Positions 34,801 to 48,300 of a stretch of DNA of 64,000 bases are shown in pieces. Origin of the DNA: Parus major (lineage: Eukaryota; Chordata; Aves; Passeriformes; Paridae); the NCBI RefSeq assembly GCF_001522545.3, contig NC_031769.1, positions 6,850,131 through 6,914,130 of the forward strand. Direction: 5' to 3'. The translations under genes were made by a program, and so were the position numbers. The notes beneath the pieces were generated by a model. The model did no database searches and was not told where the DNA came from. It saw nothing but the letters and a program-made list of their open reading frames with translations. Position 1 is the first letter of the stretch. Every line of letters starts with the position of its first letter.

Positions 34801-37800
34801 TGACATTATGGGTATGGGGAACTCATACGTTTTAAATAAGCAGTTTGCAAATGTATGTCCCAAGGGTGCATTTCAGAGTCTCAATGGATCATCTTGCTCT
34901 TATAATTTATTTTGATTATACCAGGCTGATGTTGGCTGTTCTGGTGTGTGGGACAGGTACATTCCAGTGTTTCTACTGACTCTGTTCCCTCACCAGTAAG
35001 CATTTACCCAAGTCCCCAGTGTGACTGCATCTTCAGGAGTGCCTTTGCACTGAGAATGTTTGTCCCCCTGACCTTTATGCACCGTTAAAAAACCCCTTAG
35101 AAAACAGAGTAAAAGATAAACACAGCATGAGAGCAGCAACAACTCAGCAAGCTTCAGTCTTTCCTAAATGCAAATCAGCATAATTAAATTCTGCAGTTAA
35201 TGACAGACTATACAAGCCTGATTTAGCAGATCCTCTAATGAAACCCTGGGGACTTGAAAAACAGAAGAGTGCTGCCCTCTGAGGTTATTAAGGCACAGCA
35301 TCATCCTCACCTAAGGTTCTGGAGCTGCTGCTGTGAGTGGGAGGCCAGGGCCCTTGAGATAGCCAAGCCAGCTTTCCCAGAGCAAGTGAGAACTGAGAGA
35401 AAGAGCAGCAGGGAAGCACAGCACCCCATCATTTCTGCCATAGTTCTTGCTGCTTACTCGAGTTCTTCAAGGAACAACAGGCAAAGAGTTTGGGCCTCTT
35501 CCAGTAGGTTATGTAATAAAAGATTCCTGATTTTTGCCTGTAATCAGAAGGCTAATAATAAATGTGATTTCATGTGCAGTTTTGAGCTTTGGACATTATT
35601 TGTGTCCTGTTCACGGAAAAAGACTTTTTATTTCTTTTATTTCACCATGACAGAATTTGGTGTTATTTGTCAGAGTTCTGCAACCAGTGCCTGTTTTTTG
35701 GCACCGTGCTTCAAAGAGTGTAGCCAAAGAACTGAACTGTGGAGAAAGAACGAGAATCCTTTACTAAGGTAGAGCCCGGTGCACACTGCAGCGAAGGCCT
35801 TGAACTTCCACTTTGAAGTCAGGGCTGACACTAATATCTGCCATCTGTGAAATAGCTGTGACATGGAAAAGCATTGAAGGGATTAACATGCAAATAAGGG
35901 CACAAGTCTTGTGGTTTGTTTCCAAATTCCCACGTTCAGTACTGTTACAACAGACTTCTGAAAGCAGAGCAGAGTTTGCCCACAGGACAGGTTTATAACA
36001 TCACTGCAGCTTATTCACTGGTGTTAGGTCTTATAACTCTGATGCACTGATTTGACTTCCATCCTAGGATGTAAATTCTCTTTCAGCCCACGTCCAGTTT
36101 CACAGGAAAGCAGTGTCAGAGCTCTGTGGATTGTGAGGTTTGGGGCAGAAAGGTGGCTGGTTTTGTTAGCTGGGTGTACTTAGAAAAACACAAAAACAAA
36201 CACCATCCCCTCCTCCCCAACAATTGGTGAATTTGCTTCCAAGCAAAGACCACCTGAACACATGGTAGGCCATGGTCTCATGTAATTCCTTCATGAATCT
36301 ACACTGACAACCTGAAAAGTTTATTTTCTGCCAAGTTTCCATAATCTGCATCCGTGAGGAGGTAAAATAGGTATGTCCTATGGTATTCCATTGCTTGACT
36401 AGTGCTAAGCATCCCCAAAGGGTCAAAGAAAGTGTTTGTTCATGTTGGCAGTTTTTTATGAGTTTGACAATGGTTTGTAGAATATCTAGTGTGGTAAAAC
36501 ATGCAACTAAGTGAGGACCTCACATGTCCCATTCCAAGAATGGCTGCTATCACCTTCTTCCTGCTGTCACATCTTCTGAGAGAGAAAGAAGGTGCCAGCT
36601 GAAGTACACATTCATATATTCACAGTGCTTTAAAAATAATTAATTTTCAAAGAGAAACAAGTAAAAGAAAAAGACATTATAAAGCAGATATTTCAATGTT
36701 ACTCAAGGTTATAAATTATCACCAAGCTTTTTACATTCAAAACTATTTTTGATGGAAAGAATGTGAAGTTGGTTTAAATTTACATGTTGGCAGTTTCTCT
36801 TTGACCAAAGGCTTTTCCAGGGAGAGGAGTGAGAATAAGAAGAGCCACTCAACAATGATTAAGGATGAAGATTGGGAAAGGGTTCTTTGGGGCTGGAGAA
36901 TTAATCTGTCCTTGTCTGACCTATCCCAAAAAACACATCCTACTTTTGTTAAAACAAAAGCAAGCCTGGGTCCAATTGTTTTCTGGGAAAATGGGACTGA
37001 ATGCTACAAATTTCTCATCCTCTCCAAGTCCAATTCCCCATGAATCTTTATTCCTTGGTGGCTACGCACAAGAATTCCTTCCCCTATTTCCTGCAACGTG
37101 TCCCCAGTATTATGGATAAAGCTCTTGAGTCCATCTAGTTCCCCACTTACCCCTTTTGTGTTTTGGTTGTGGGATTTGTTCCATTCTTCGACCTTACTCA
37201 TTTCCTCTGCTTGCTCTGGAGGGATATGCATGTTTTCCAGCATGATGATGAAAGATATTCTGCACCACAAAGCACAGAGTGCCAGACCTACAGAATTGAG
37301 GATCTGCCCAGGAATCTGCTTGGAGAGCTCTTGTTTTGAGTGCAGGAAGATTCTCTTAACTGGTGAGCCTGACTGAACAGCTAAGGAAAAGATTCTGTGA
37401 GATTTAGGACATGATATAATCATTACCCTTAATTATGAATGACTGAGTCTGACTTTAATGCCTATGAGGCCTCTACAGAGCAGGACTCCCATGGTGCTCA
37501 GAGCAAAACGGAACTAACAGTAATTGGCCCAAAAAAACCCCATCACTTAAGATTTACAATCCAACTGGTAGAAAAAATTAGTCTCCAATAGGACTGTGGT
37601 GTCAGATAAAAAATTCAAAAGGACATGGGAAATCATCAATATGAAGGCAGATAAAAAGTGAGCAAATTTGTGTCTAAAAAGAAATCCGCCAGCCTGAAAG
37701 TAGTCATCTGGATATAAATTATTTTTTTTGAAGTGTGTTTCATTAATACAGTGGTTGATTAAGTACTCCTCATGTCTGGTCCTAATTTGTTGAAAATATT

Positions 37801-38219
37801 TTTTTTCTTTTCTTTTAAGAATATTCTTTTGAGACTCAAACTTACAAAAAAATCTTGCAAGTTCAAAAAATAATCATGTCATTCTGCCTATTACCAAAAT
37901 GAGTAATAACTACTTACATTTGGTGTGTTAGCATCAAGATCTGCTTTAATAAATGGAAAATATTGAGAATTGCTATCTTTTCTCTTGAGAAGTTTAAATA
38001 TTGATTTCTAGAAGCGTGTGTACATGGATCCTTTCTTTGTCCTTAAAAACCATCTCCAAATGAAGCCATTTCAGTATTTCAAAACCAGCTTTTCATTTTT
38101 CAGCAAACTGACTGATGAGATTAACTTAAGTTTGATGTACATACAATGCTAAAGAAATACATAATTTCAATAACACAGCATTAATGTCTAATTTTCAGCA
38201 TTTTCAAGTAACAGTTGAA
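31819..38219. other. AT-rich non-coding stretch
   Basis: No supported gene or repeat family. Contains the longest repeat-free open frames of the window: 172 residues at 35254-35772 on + and 139 residues at 37004-37423 on -. Neither has a recognisable domain. See the rejected list for the first and the findings for the second. Confidence 0.5.
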
Positions 38220-38570
38220 TTTTTTTTATAGTGTAATCTGTTTTACAAGGTTGAGCCTCCTGCTGGGGAGTAAAGTGCTGTATCACTGAAGGTAGATGTC
38301 AAAGCAAAGTGCTTTTAGGTTTTTTTCTTTCCCCTTCCTGTCTGATAAGGCACAAAGCAGCCTTAAGGGCCTATCCTCCACTGGGAAATCTAAAAGTGTC
38401 CCACTTGTTCATCTGCAAGTGATGAACTATCAGCTGACACCAGTGTTTTAATCCTCCATCCTGAGCAACCCTGCTGAGAGCAGGTCTAATCGGCACAGCT
38501 GTAATGGCCCAGAGGTGATGGAATTTCCCAGGTGCAGTCAAAACTAAAGGTTAAGTGGTGTTCTCTCATT
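38220..38570. promoter_or_regulatory. Candidate enhancer-like stretch with GATA and E-box motifs
   Basis: Contains a good GATA-factor site CTGATAAGG at 38342-38350 and two CAGCTG E-boxes at 38431-38436 and 38496-38501, with no repeat and no long open frame. GATA plus E-box is the known composite layout of TAL1/GATA-bound enhancers, but here the spacing is about 80-150 bases, far from the tight 8-10 base composite. Function is inferred from motifs alone. Confidence 0.2.
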
Positions 38571-41500
38571 GTGTTTTTTAGGACTGTGAAAAGTTTAGTT
38601 TTTCTTTCTTTGGGCTCAAGGGCTTTGTTTATAGTTCAGGTATTAAGTTTATTCAGTGCTGCAATCTAGGTCCTGTAAAGATGCTTGCAGCCTTTTACAG
38701 GAGGGAGTGAGGATCTGATTGTTCCAGCATAATAAATTCCAGCAAACCACCACTACCTTTGAAGGTGTCTCTTCTAACTGGGAAATGTCACTATCATTGT
38801 TTAATAACTTCCTGAAAGTGTAAATTGAGGTGGGGTAACTTCTGAGGGAATAAAGGAGACACCTAGAACAGAGTAACCAATTCCAAAGCTCAGGATGGAT
38901 TTCTTTACCCCAGTCCTGGATTGCCACAGCTGCACAGGCAATGCTGAGAACTGGCAGTGAAGGAGAAAACACAGAGTTTGTTTACAAAGAGGAGTTATTG
39001 CTGAGTTTCCACTGGGAAAAGGGAAAGGATATAAACCTTATTCAATATTATGTAGTGATTCTCTGTGTGGCCAGACCTGTTCTATAATTGAACTGTAATT
39101 GTGTGGTTTTTAGGAACTAGTGTTAAGGCCCTTTTGACCTAGGAGAGGCTGGGATGGATTTGAGTGAAAAATGACAAGCAAATTCATAAGAATGACGTAG
39201 AGAGGGTGTGTTGGGAAAAGGAAAATCTGCTGTTTCAACCTGAAATTATATACCCAAACTGAGGGGACCTTCTTAAAAAAGACTAAACAAGGTGAATAAA
39301 ACACAGGATTGTTTTACTACTGTCCCCTTTTGCTCTGTGTGTTTTTCTTCCTTTTGGAGGGCTGATTAAATTGTTCTTTGTACTGAAGTTCACTTCAATC
39401 TACTGGATTTTCAGATATTCCTTGGAAGAGCTTAGAGATGTCAAATGCAGTTCCTCTTGTTAAGAGTGCTGGGAGATGGAGGAGCACAGAGAGGCAGTGA
39501 CTGATCCCAATGTGGCTGAAGCAGGTGGCTCTGCTCAATGTGGTGCAGCCTGTCATCTCAACTATAAATTAAAGGAATATTCCTGAGGCCCTCTGGCAGA
39601 GGTCTCTTGGGGGTGTGACACTGTCTTTGTCTATTAAAAGCCTGTCCCCAGAAGGATGAGTGACAACTTATTTCTATATTCTTTGTGAAACAGACTTTTC
39701 GAACTTGGTACCTTTTTTCATTACAAGCTGCAGAGTTTAGGGCAGAAACATAAACCTGGATTTTCTTTTTACATCAGAAGTGACTTAAAAGGCCATAATT
39801 TGTGACTTCAGCAATTCAGATATGGTTTTGAACTTTGTTCCATTTCAACAGGAGTTACTCAGTTCTTATGCTATGGTGATTACATGTGAGAAACAACTTA
39901 AGTGTGCTGTGGGCAAAGCATCACCAGACTATCAATTTATGAATATAATTTAAATCATTCCTGGGAGGAATTCAGTTTAGATTTAAATAAATTAATTTCT
40001 TTTAACTAGATTCAATTAATTTTAGCCTATTTATTAAAACAGAAAAAAATAATTTCTTAAAAGGGTTTAACCTCTGTGATATTTATTCTTCACAGAGATA
40101 AAAATTGCTTTTCAAAGGAGAATTAATAACTTCATGCCAGTTATTCAAGAGGGTAACAAAGCCACTGAAGAGGTCATATGAGCAAGACACATACAAGCAA
40201 GTCCTCTACGGTGTGGATGTCTCTATTTCTGCTGCTTATTCTGGATTTCTTTGATAGTGCAAGGAGAGCAGCAAGTGGCATGTTTAGGGTACAATTCCTC
40301 TGACCTATTTTAGATATCAGCATTAAGAGGAGAGGAATCCAGCCTCACATGAGGGCTGTTGGCTATCAAACAAGATGAGGATGGTCAGCTCAGAAGTCAG
40401 AAGCATCTACATTTGATCAAATAATTCCCATCCATAATAAACAATTTTTTATTTTCTGGAATGATTCAGTCCTAATTTTGCTTTGTGGAAAGTGATCACA
40501 TAGCCAAGGCCCTTAAGAATGAAATCTTACATGGAGGAAGGCTGAAAATAAAATGTGGTAAAAAGCAGAAGCTGCCAAATGAATGAGGAGTGTGGCTACC
40601 TTGGCACAAGCCAAGGTGAATGCTGACACACACATCAATGGCTGATCGATCACTGTAGCAATGCAGGGTAATAATCAATACTGCAGGAACTTTCATTTTC
40701 CACTATGAAAAGCAATATAACTAGAAAAGATTAATTGTACTTCCATTGCTGTGAAGGTCTTAATTTCATAGTAAATATTATTTCAGAATAAAAATGATTT
40801 TATTTAAGAATAGATTGCATGCAGTAGAACAATATGAATTTATCCATAGCCATGTATTTTTTTCTGCTTTGTAGCCACAGCAGTTAATTTTCCCGTGCAG
40901 CTGAGTACTGAAATGGGTTGGCTTTGAAGCCCAAATGCAGCTGTAAGTGAGATGTGATACATTGTGAAAATTGATCTGAATGTCACAGCTTGTAATATAG
41001 AGGACAGCGGTTCCTGTTAGTACCTGTAATGTCCTACTCCTCAGCCTCCGGCATGATGGAGTAATCACTTTGAAAATTATCCAGAGTAGAGGCCCATCTC
41101 AGACAATTTGCTGAAAATCAGTTCCTGTGTAGGTGTTCCTGCTAAGCAAGTACCTCATTTAAGCTTCATGCTGATTAAGGAGGTCTTTCTATTTACAAAG
41201 GTATTAAAATGAGGCTGTTCATTTTTTTCCCTCATAGATTTAACAGATATTTTGTCTCTGGGGAAGAGCTTCATTATTATCTGTTTCATTTGTTAGCAAG
41301 TAATAAAGTTGCATTTATTGCCAAGTAACCAAGGAGAGCTCCCTGGTATCTCAGACACTGCAGAGGCCCAGAATAGGCAGCTCTTACCCTAAAAGTCTGT
41401 GTGAGGTAGCTTAGTGGGGAAAAGGTCAGGAGTCCTCATTTCAGACTTCATCCAAGCACCGAGGCAGTCTTTGTGCACAGAGCATGGCTGTGCACTTTCA

Positions 41501-44500
41501 GAAGAGCTTCTGGGACATTTTACTGTGGTTCTGCTTCTTCAGCTGGGACTCAGCTAAAAACAAAGCAGTGAAGCAGGTGTGAAGTGAAGCCTGGGGCAGC
41601 AGATGAGAAGCAGAGGTGGAGAAAGCTGGAGTACACAGTGTATTAGTAGACAGTGGTGGAAATCCAGGCAGCACTGCAAGTGTTTCTGTGAACCGTCAAA
41701 GGCTCCTCGTGTATTTTCTCCCACAGTTGTTTTTTATTTTCTGAGGTGTCTGAAAGACTCTTTGCAGCTTCTCCTGGTGCTTGTTGCTGGAGACACTGGG
41801 AGGACTGCACATAAACAATCCTCTGCTCAGTTTATAGATCGAAGAAGGGAGAAGCTGTCCTCATTGGATATCTCATTACTTTTCCCATCTCTCTCTGATC
41901 CACCTCCCCATCTGATAATATGAAGAAAATCTCAAGTAGAATTGTTACTGGTTTTCTGGTAATACAGGGGTTTTCTCTTTATTCGCTGTAGCAGTATTTC
42001 TATTATTTTAGCTTTCACTTTGTGTTGCTGGGGTTTCATGTAAAGATGTAAAGATGTTCCTAATGTTGACAATAATATTAATTTTTCATCTAATTTCCTA
42101 GGGAGCATCCTCTCCATAGGGATAGCAGACGAAAGAAGGAAGCTGGAAAATAGACCTGTAGGTGTTAAGTGAAATGAAGGCAATCACTGAGGTGTCCCAA
42201 TCAAAAATGACAGCATTCTGTTTTAATTCAGACTGTCATGACACCTTCTGCAGCCCTGCTGGCAACACATGCCCTGAAATGTGCAGCAGGACAGGGCTGA
42301 TTCTAGGTTGAGACTGCAAAGCAAGAAATACTGAGCCTGAATCCCAGCTCTGACAGCTATTCCCAGTGACCTGGAGGGTAATTCCTGACCTGCCACGTTT
42401 GCTTCCTTCTAGGGCATCTTGTGGCTCCCAATGGCCACACACTGCCTCATATCCCTGGGGGAACACAGCACTTATTGCTGTCTGCTCTAAATAAGAAACT
42501 CTTTTCTTGAAAGGGAGGGTGTGGTAGGTGTGGCATTTACTCACCAGCCCAGAAACAATTGGTTCCTTCCCTCTGATTTAAATCATCAGAGGAAGAAACC
42601 CAAGACATTGTCATTAACCTCTATATCCCCATTCCCACGCAGTGGCAGAGGAATAAAAGGGGAGGTTTTCAGACAGGTGTACTGCAGTAATATTTATTGC
42701 CTCAGGACTCCAATGCAGATAATAAAATGCATATTGATATTGACCCACATACAGTGGTGCATAAGAAAACTTTACTGTGGGAGAAGGGACAGTTCCTCAT
42801 TCTTTTCTATAGAATTTCAATGAAATAATGAGTGAGACCTCGTAAGTATGGCTGTAGTAAAAATTATAAATGCAACAATTAGGGCAGTACTTAATTGAGC
42901 AGGGTTCCTTTGGTATCTTAAGTGCAAAGTTCTTCCATGCCAGTGACTGTCACCACAAAGGATCCATCTCGTTTGATGATACTATTTCTGAATAATAGAT
43001 CCCTTAGCAATAAAGAAAACTGCAAATATCACTTTAAATCTTTGAAATGGGAGGCAAACCTTAACTGATGTGAGCTTTAATTCTCCCTCCCTATTACAAG
43101 CCAGGGAACCAATACATAATGCCACAACTTACGTGTCAGCTCTCTGTGAAAAGCAGCTTCTGACAGGAATCTAGCACAAGGATTTTTTTATTTTCTGGAG
43201 AATATGGAATGGAAGAGATATTTAGTGTTACTCTGTACAGATTCCTTTCTAAAGTGCATTATTCTAGGGTTGGATTTCATAATTTTTATATGAGAACGAA
43301 CATCTGAAAAAAAAGCAACAATCACATATTCAATCTTTGAATGGTTGGATCTCTCAGGGATAAACCTCATTTCTATTGGCAAGGCTCTCTTTTAGGAGAG
43401 TATATTGAGAAAAAAGCAAACATTTGATTAACACTCTTAAAACACTCTTAAAATCTCTTACTGAAGTATCTTATTTCTCTAGACAAACTCAGGGACAATG
43501 AATATGTAAATTTATTATTATTAATGGAGTTTGTGGTTTGGATAAACATTAAGTGGTAATTTCAAAGGATTGTAACTGAATATGTAACTTATTTTTACAT
43601 CTATATTTTACTGCAAGAACATACTTAGAAAGAGTCTGTGCTGAGGAGTCTACTCAAAAAGTGATTCTTCATCTTTAATTGCGATTTTATTTTTAATCAG
43701 TGCATATTGTCTAAATTAGGATTGCCGTTGTTTTACCACTGTAACTATAAAATAATGGTGCCAGTGAAAAACGAGGGAAAACCCTGACTCTATTAATTTC
43801 CTTAAGAAAGTTGGGAAATGGGGCTATTTACCCCCCCCCACAATTAGAACTTTTTATAAAGAAATACTAATTTATCTCCTTCCTGATATAAGCAGATAAT
43901 CATGGTAAGATTGTGCAAGGGTTCCTGTACCAGAGTGCAGTGATTATTAGCACACAGACTCCTTGGTCTGGCACTCCTGTGGCATTACAACAGAAATGGT
44001 TTAAACTTGTAGAATTCAACAATTCTACAACATTATCCCGTGCCTCAGAGTTCCATGGGCTGAATGGAATAATTAGCTCAGTAATCCAGAGCTGAAACTT
44101 TGTTGATGGATAATAATCCACTTTCTGGTAATGGTATACCCTCAGGAATAGTCAGCATGAGTTACATTGATTAAAAAGATGAGAGACTGAAGCTTGACAG
44201 GAACTTACACTTGTGTCTGTAAAACAATAAACTTATTGTAAATTGCACAGACTAACAAATAAGGCAGCAGGAATAAATTGATACCTGGGCATTTTGAGAT
44301 CTCTTGACCAAAATCTCTCTCTAGCATGAACAATAAGCTGCTCCTCTTCACTTCTGTCTCTAAGGGAAAGGAAAACAAACCAGTGTGGCAGAGAAAAAGC
44401 AAGGGGTGTTCAAGAAATGGTTGTTGACAGCACACATTGGTACCTAAATTATGAGTCTACATAAAGAATTTATGGAGTGGTGACACAAGTGATAAACAAT

Positions 44501-45259
44501 GTGCTTGGTAAAAAACTGACCTCCTAGAACAGATAAGAAATTCAATAAACTGTGTCTGGTAAGATCATATATATACTTATTAAAAGTATATCCAGGAATT
44601 GAGTAAGGCCTGAGAAGCTTCATGCCAGACTTTATGCTTCCACTGTTCTCAGAGGAATGTAGCATCTCTGATACTGTATATTGTAATACTAGCAAAAAAG
44701 CAGACAGGAAGTCAAGAACAGACTTAAAAAGCTGTGAGGTTGCTTCCTTGAAGCCTGGGTACCACTCAGCTTTTCCAAGGCAGGAGTGGGGTGACATCCT
44801 TGTATGGATTAAATGCCAGAGGGGATGAGATCACAATGCCTTGATAGTTTGTTGCAGTTTTTGGTGTTGACTGTGGGGTGAGTGACTCATATTTGTAATG
44901 ATTTTGAGAAAATAATAAAAAAAAAGGATACAGTTGATGGAGTTTTTACAGGTTTCATTTCTAGACTGTCATCATAAAGTAAATATCTGAGACAAAAATA
45001 ATTAAATATTGATTGTGGGGAAAAAATGTAAGAATTGCCCAACTTTTCACTGTTTTGTAACTGGGACAAATTAGTTCCAGGAAGAAAAATTGTAATATAA
45101 AAGCAAAACAAAATCAGCAATTATAAATGAAAGAAATAGAAATTAAAAAAAAAAAAAAGTCACAGAAAATTGCTAGCGAAGCAAAACGTTGGCATTCATG
45201 ACAGGAATTTCCTGCTGACTTCAGGGAAACAGGGTTAGGAGCAAAGGTGCACAGTTTGA
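38571..45259. other. AT-rich non-coding stretch
   Basis: Nothing recognisable as a gene, RNA or transposon. Short open frames are scattered on both strands at chance frequency. Confidence 0.55.
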
Positions 45260-45420
45260 CAAAAGATGTTGCTTAAACTGTCAAGGCGATTCTGATGAGC
45301 CTGTCAACACTGTGTGGATGCCTAATCTCACATGTGATGCCAGGGCCATAAATCTGAGTTAATTTATTCATGGAGAATTAATCTGCCAGCATCAAATGTT
45401 TATTCTGAACTCCTTTACTG
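45260..45420. promoter_or_regulatory. Candidate conserved non-coding element upstream of a CR1
   Basis: A compact repeat-free segment with 'taatttattca', 'gaattaatc' and 'ataaatct' cores (homeodomain and forkhead types) mixed with GC-containing words such as 'caaggcgattctgatgagcc'. Composition resembles developmental enhancers. Only cross-species alignment could support it. Confidence 0.2.
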
Positions 45421-45752
45421 ATATATGGCCTTAGTACAAAACAAAAATCTACTCAGTGAAAATATTTTTAACACATTTTGGCAATAAATGCCCACATTCA
45501 ATCATAACCATAAAAGTGTCCTCTTGGTCCTGTTGTGAATGCTTGTTATTGATCAGCAGTGCTTCTTCAAAGGTAAGAAATCCAGGTTCAGTAGGGGTGA
45601 ACATTCTTCATGCTTTCCATGTCCTCTGTAAATCTGTTCCTGAAAAGTTCTTGTAACTCCATGATCCCGTGCACAGCAGGCTGCCACGGGGCCTTGGTGA
45701 GCACAAAGGACTCTGACATTACAAATCACAATGTGTATTATGTTCTGCTTTA

Positions 45753-46400
45753 GGTGGGAGGGCTGTTTAATGAGAAGCTTGACGTGACCTGGCAATGCGC
45801 ACTGGCAGCCCAGAAATTCATCTGTGTCACAGTCAGCATGGGGAGCAGGTCAAGGGAGGGGATTCTGCCTCTCTGTTCCACTCTCGTGAGACCCCACCTG
45901 CAGTGCTGCATCCAGCTCTGGGGCCCCCAGGGTGAGAAGGACATGGAGCTTTTGGAGGAGTCCAGAGGAGGTCATGGAGATGATCCAGGCACTGGAGCAC
46001 CTCTGCTGTGAAGGCAGGCTGGGAGAGCTGGGGTTATTCATCTTGGAGAAGAGAAAGCTCTGGGGAGACCTTAGAGCACCTTCCAGTACCTAAAGGGGCT
46101 ACAGAGAGCTGGAGAGGATGGGGACATGCAGTGACAGAACAGGACGTAACAGCTTCATACGGAAAAGGGCAGGGTTAGATTGGATATTGGAAAGAAACTC
46201 TTTACTGTGAGGGTGGGGAGGCACTGCAACGGGTTTGCCAGAGTTGCTGTGGATGTCTCACCCCAGGAAGTGTTCAAGGCCAGGCTGGATGGGGTTTTGA
46301 GTAACCTGGTCTTGTGGAAGGTGTCCCTGCCCATGGCAGGTGGTTGGAGCTGGATGTTAATGTCGCTTCCAGCCCAAACTTCTCTATGATGATTCTTTGA
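45753..46400 (+). mobile_element. CR1 LINE fragment, ~650 bp (longest + strand copy)
   Basis: Begins in the 3' part of the reverse-transcriptase ORF region ('agcttgacgtgacctggcaatgcgc', 'ggcagcccagaaa') and continues through 'ctctcgtgagaccccacctgcagtgctgcatccagctctggggcccccag', 'ggacatggagcttttggagg', 'gagctggggttattcatcttggagaagag', 'ctttactgtgagggtggggaggcactg' and 'ggaaggtgtccctgcccatggcagg' to a worn 'tctatgatgattctttg' tail. It is well enough preserved to be a relatively young insertion but has no intact frame. It lies on the right edge of the motif-rich segment at 45.3 kb. Confidence 0.95.
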
Positions 46401-47254
46401 AAATTAGTTCTTTTATTAATTACTTGTTAATTACTCCAAAGAAAGAGTACAATTTGATCTGATACTTTGTAGGTCTATTTTAAACTCTTCTCTATCTCTT
46501 GGGAATGAAGAAACAAGTCCCATTATCCAAACCTTCTACAATCAATAACTATCAATTTACTGTAAATTCCAGTAGATAATGTTAGATTTTGAAAATGGAG
46601 CGACTTAAATCAAGCTTTTATTCCCAAATCAAACAAGTTAAGTTCAAATTTGATCAAAAATCATCTATGTCATCATTCCCTCTTTCTACTTTATTAATTT
46701 TAAGACACAGCAAGAATTAATTGAATCTGTAATAGTAATTGTTTCCCAGAGATAAGGATTGTGGTGAATGTATTCAGATGAGTTTTAATCAGTCTTGTGG
46801 GCATCTTTTCCTCCTGCTTCTTCAAATTTATGTTTTGGTAGCAAAGCTAGTGAGATTTTGAGTTTCCTCTCCTCACATACATCCCCTATTGAGTATTGAT
46901 TTGTTGTCCCATTTAAATACAGCATTCAACATTCAGGTGTTTAAGTGGGACATAAAATAAAATGGCTTACTTGGCTAAGCCAAAGGAACTATTTTCCAGG
47001 GAGCTTCTGTAGTTTATGGTAGGCTTGGCACCAACATAAATACCATAAATTCATTATCATAACCAAATGGTGAACCATTTTGGGCTCATGGAAGAAGGGT
47101 TATCCCAAAGAATGGAGAGGAGAAATAGGAACTGAGTGCTGCACTGGTTGGGATGAAGGTTTGAGGCAGCTGTGCCTTAACGTGGCTGTGAGTGGATCAG
47201 CCCTGCTCACTGCCACACACAGCTGGAGAAAGGAGGATGGTTTCCTGGAATGGG
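46401..47254. other. AT-rich spacer
   Basis: No gene or repeat recognised between the CR1 at 45.8-46.4 kb and the short antisense CR1 piece at 47.26 kb. Confidence 0.6.
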
Positions 47255-47256
47255 GA

Positions 47257-47345
47257 TAATCACAGAATGTTCTGAGTTGAAAGGGACCCACAGAGATCAT
47301 CAAAGTCCAGCTCCTGGCCCTGCACAGGACAGCCCCAAGAATAGT
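47257..47345 (-). mobile_element. Short antisense CR1 3' end
   Basis: The + strand reads 'aatcacagaatgttctgagttgaaagggacccacagagatcatcaaagtccagctcctggccctgcacaggacagccccaag'. This matches the antisense 3' terminus of CR1 elements ('aatcatagaat..ggttggaagggac..catc..gtccaac'). Only about 90 bases remain. Confidence 0.75.
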
Positions 47346-47499
47346 GGTAGTTTTCATTTTGATGATTGATTTGAGCCCTGAGGAAGGCGATGGGAGGCTG
47401 ATGAGAAAACTGATGAGGAGACTCTAGGGTGCAGGGACAAGAACCATCGGCACCTTCAGCTGTACAAGGGGCCTGGAGCAGGGTGAGCCTTGACCTGAC

Positions 47500-48300
47500 T
47501 GAGGAGGGGGATTTTACTTCCCTTTCTGTGGCTTTGCCACGAGGAGAGCGATGATTTCAGCTGAGCAAGTGACCAGCACATCCTCCTCCTCCTCCATGGC
47601 CTGCACAGCTCTCAGCGAGCTGGCAGATGCCCTGCCCTCACACCCCAGCCCTGAAACCCCCTGGCTGCTCACCCCAGCTCCCTGCAGCCCTCCTGGGGCT
47701 GGGCATGCCCAACCTCCCTCTCCTTTTCCCTCCCAAGAGAAAAGCCTCCCAGGGCTCTGCCTATGGAGCAGCTTTTCCCCCTCCAGCTCCACCTCGGTGC
47801 CAGGGCAGAGAGGCCTCTTGCTGTGAGGAGCCTCCTCAGGGAGCTGGGGAGGGGGTGAGTTATGTCGACCTTTTAAATACAGCGGCGAGAGCAGGTGTTG
47901 TAAAACAGGACAAATTCATCTCCACAATGCAGTCTCAGTGTTTCAGCAGCTTACAAATTACTATGGAAATTGTATTTCTCAGTAGTGTCCCATCCCCCAG
48001 CTCCCAGTTCTTCTCGGGCAGGGAGGCAGAGCTGAGAAACCAGTGAGAAAAAGGGTGGGGAGAGGGGAAGGGAGTGGGAAGAGGGAGGAAAAACCCCACT
48101 GATGAGGATAAATCCTTTCTGGTGTTCAGCAGAGCCTCCCTGTGTTTCCCATGCTGAGGGAGAGGGGCCTGTGCCTCTCACAGACACTGCAGGGTGGGAA
48201 GCGCTGGTTCAGCTGACACCTCCTGGGCCCCTCATCTTGCCCAGAAGGGAACCTCCTGTGCCTTTCACTGAGAGAAAAAAGTCTTAAATCTCATGCAGCA
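47500..48300. other. GC-rich, CpG-poor block with polypurine tract
   Basis: Composition is clearly richer in C and T on the + strand from about 47570 to 47860. Between 48055 and 48103 there is an almost pure purine run with only two T residues and five G runs of three or four. CG dinucleotides are scarce, so it is not a CpG-island promoter. Open frames of 92 residues (47514-47792, -) and 139 residues (47627-48046, +) cross it; they are proline, serine or glycine-rich and look compositional. An old exon or decayed repeat is possible but I recognise none. Confidence 0.5.

Noticed and set aside
35254..35772. 172-residue + frame, the longest outside CpG DNA
   Set aside because: No recognisable domain, no splice or promoter context and a mixed composition with low-complexity serine and arginine runs. 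About one frame of this length is compatible with chance in 64 kb of six-frame sequence.
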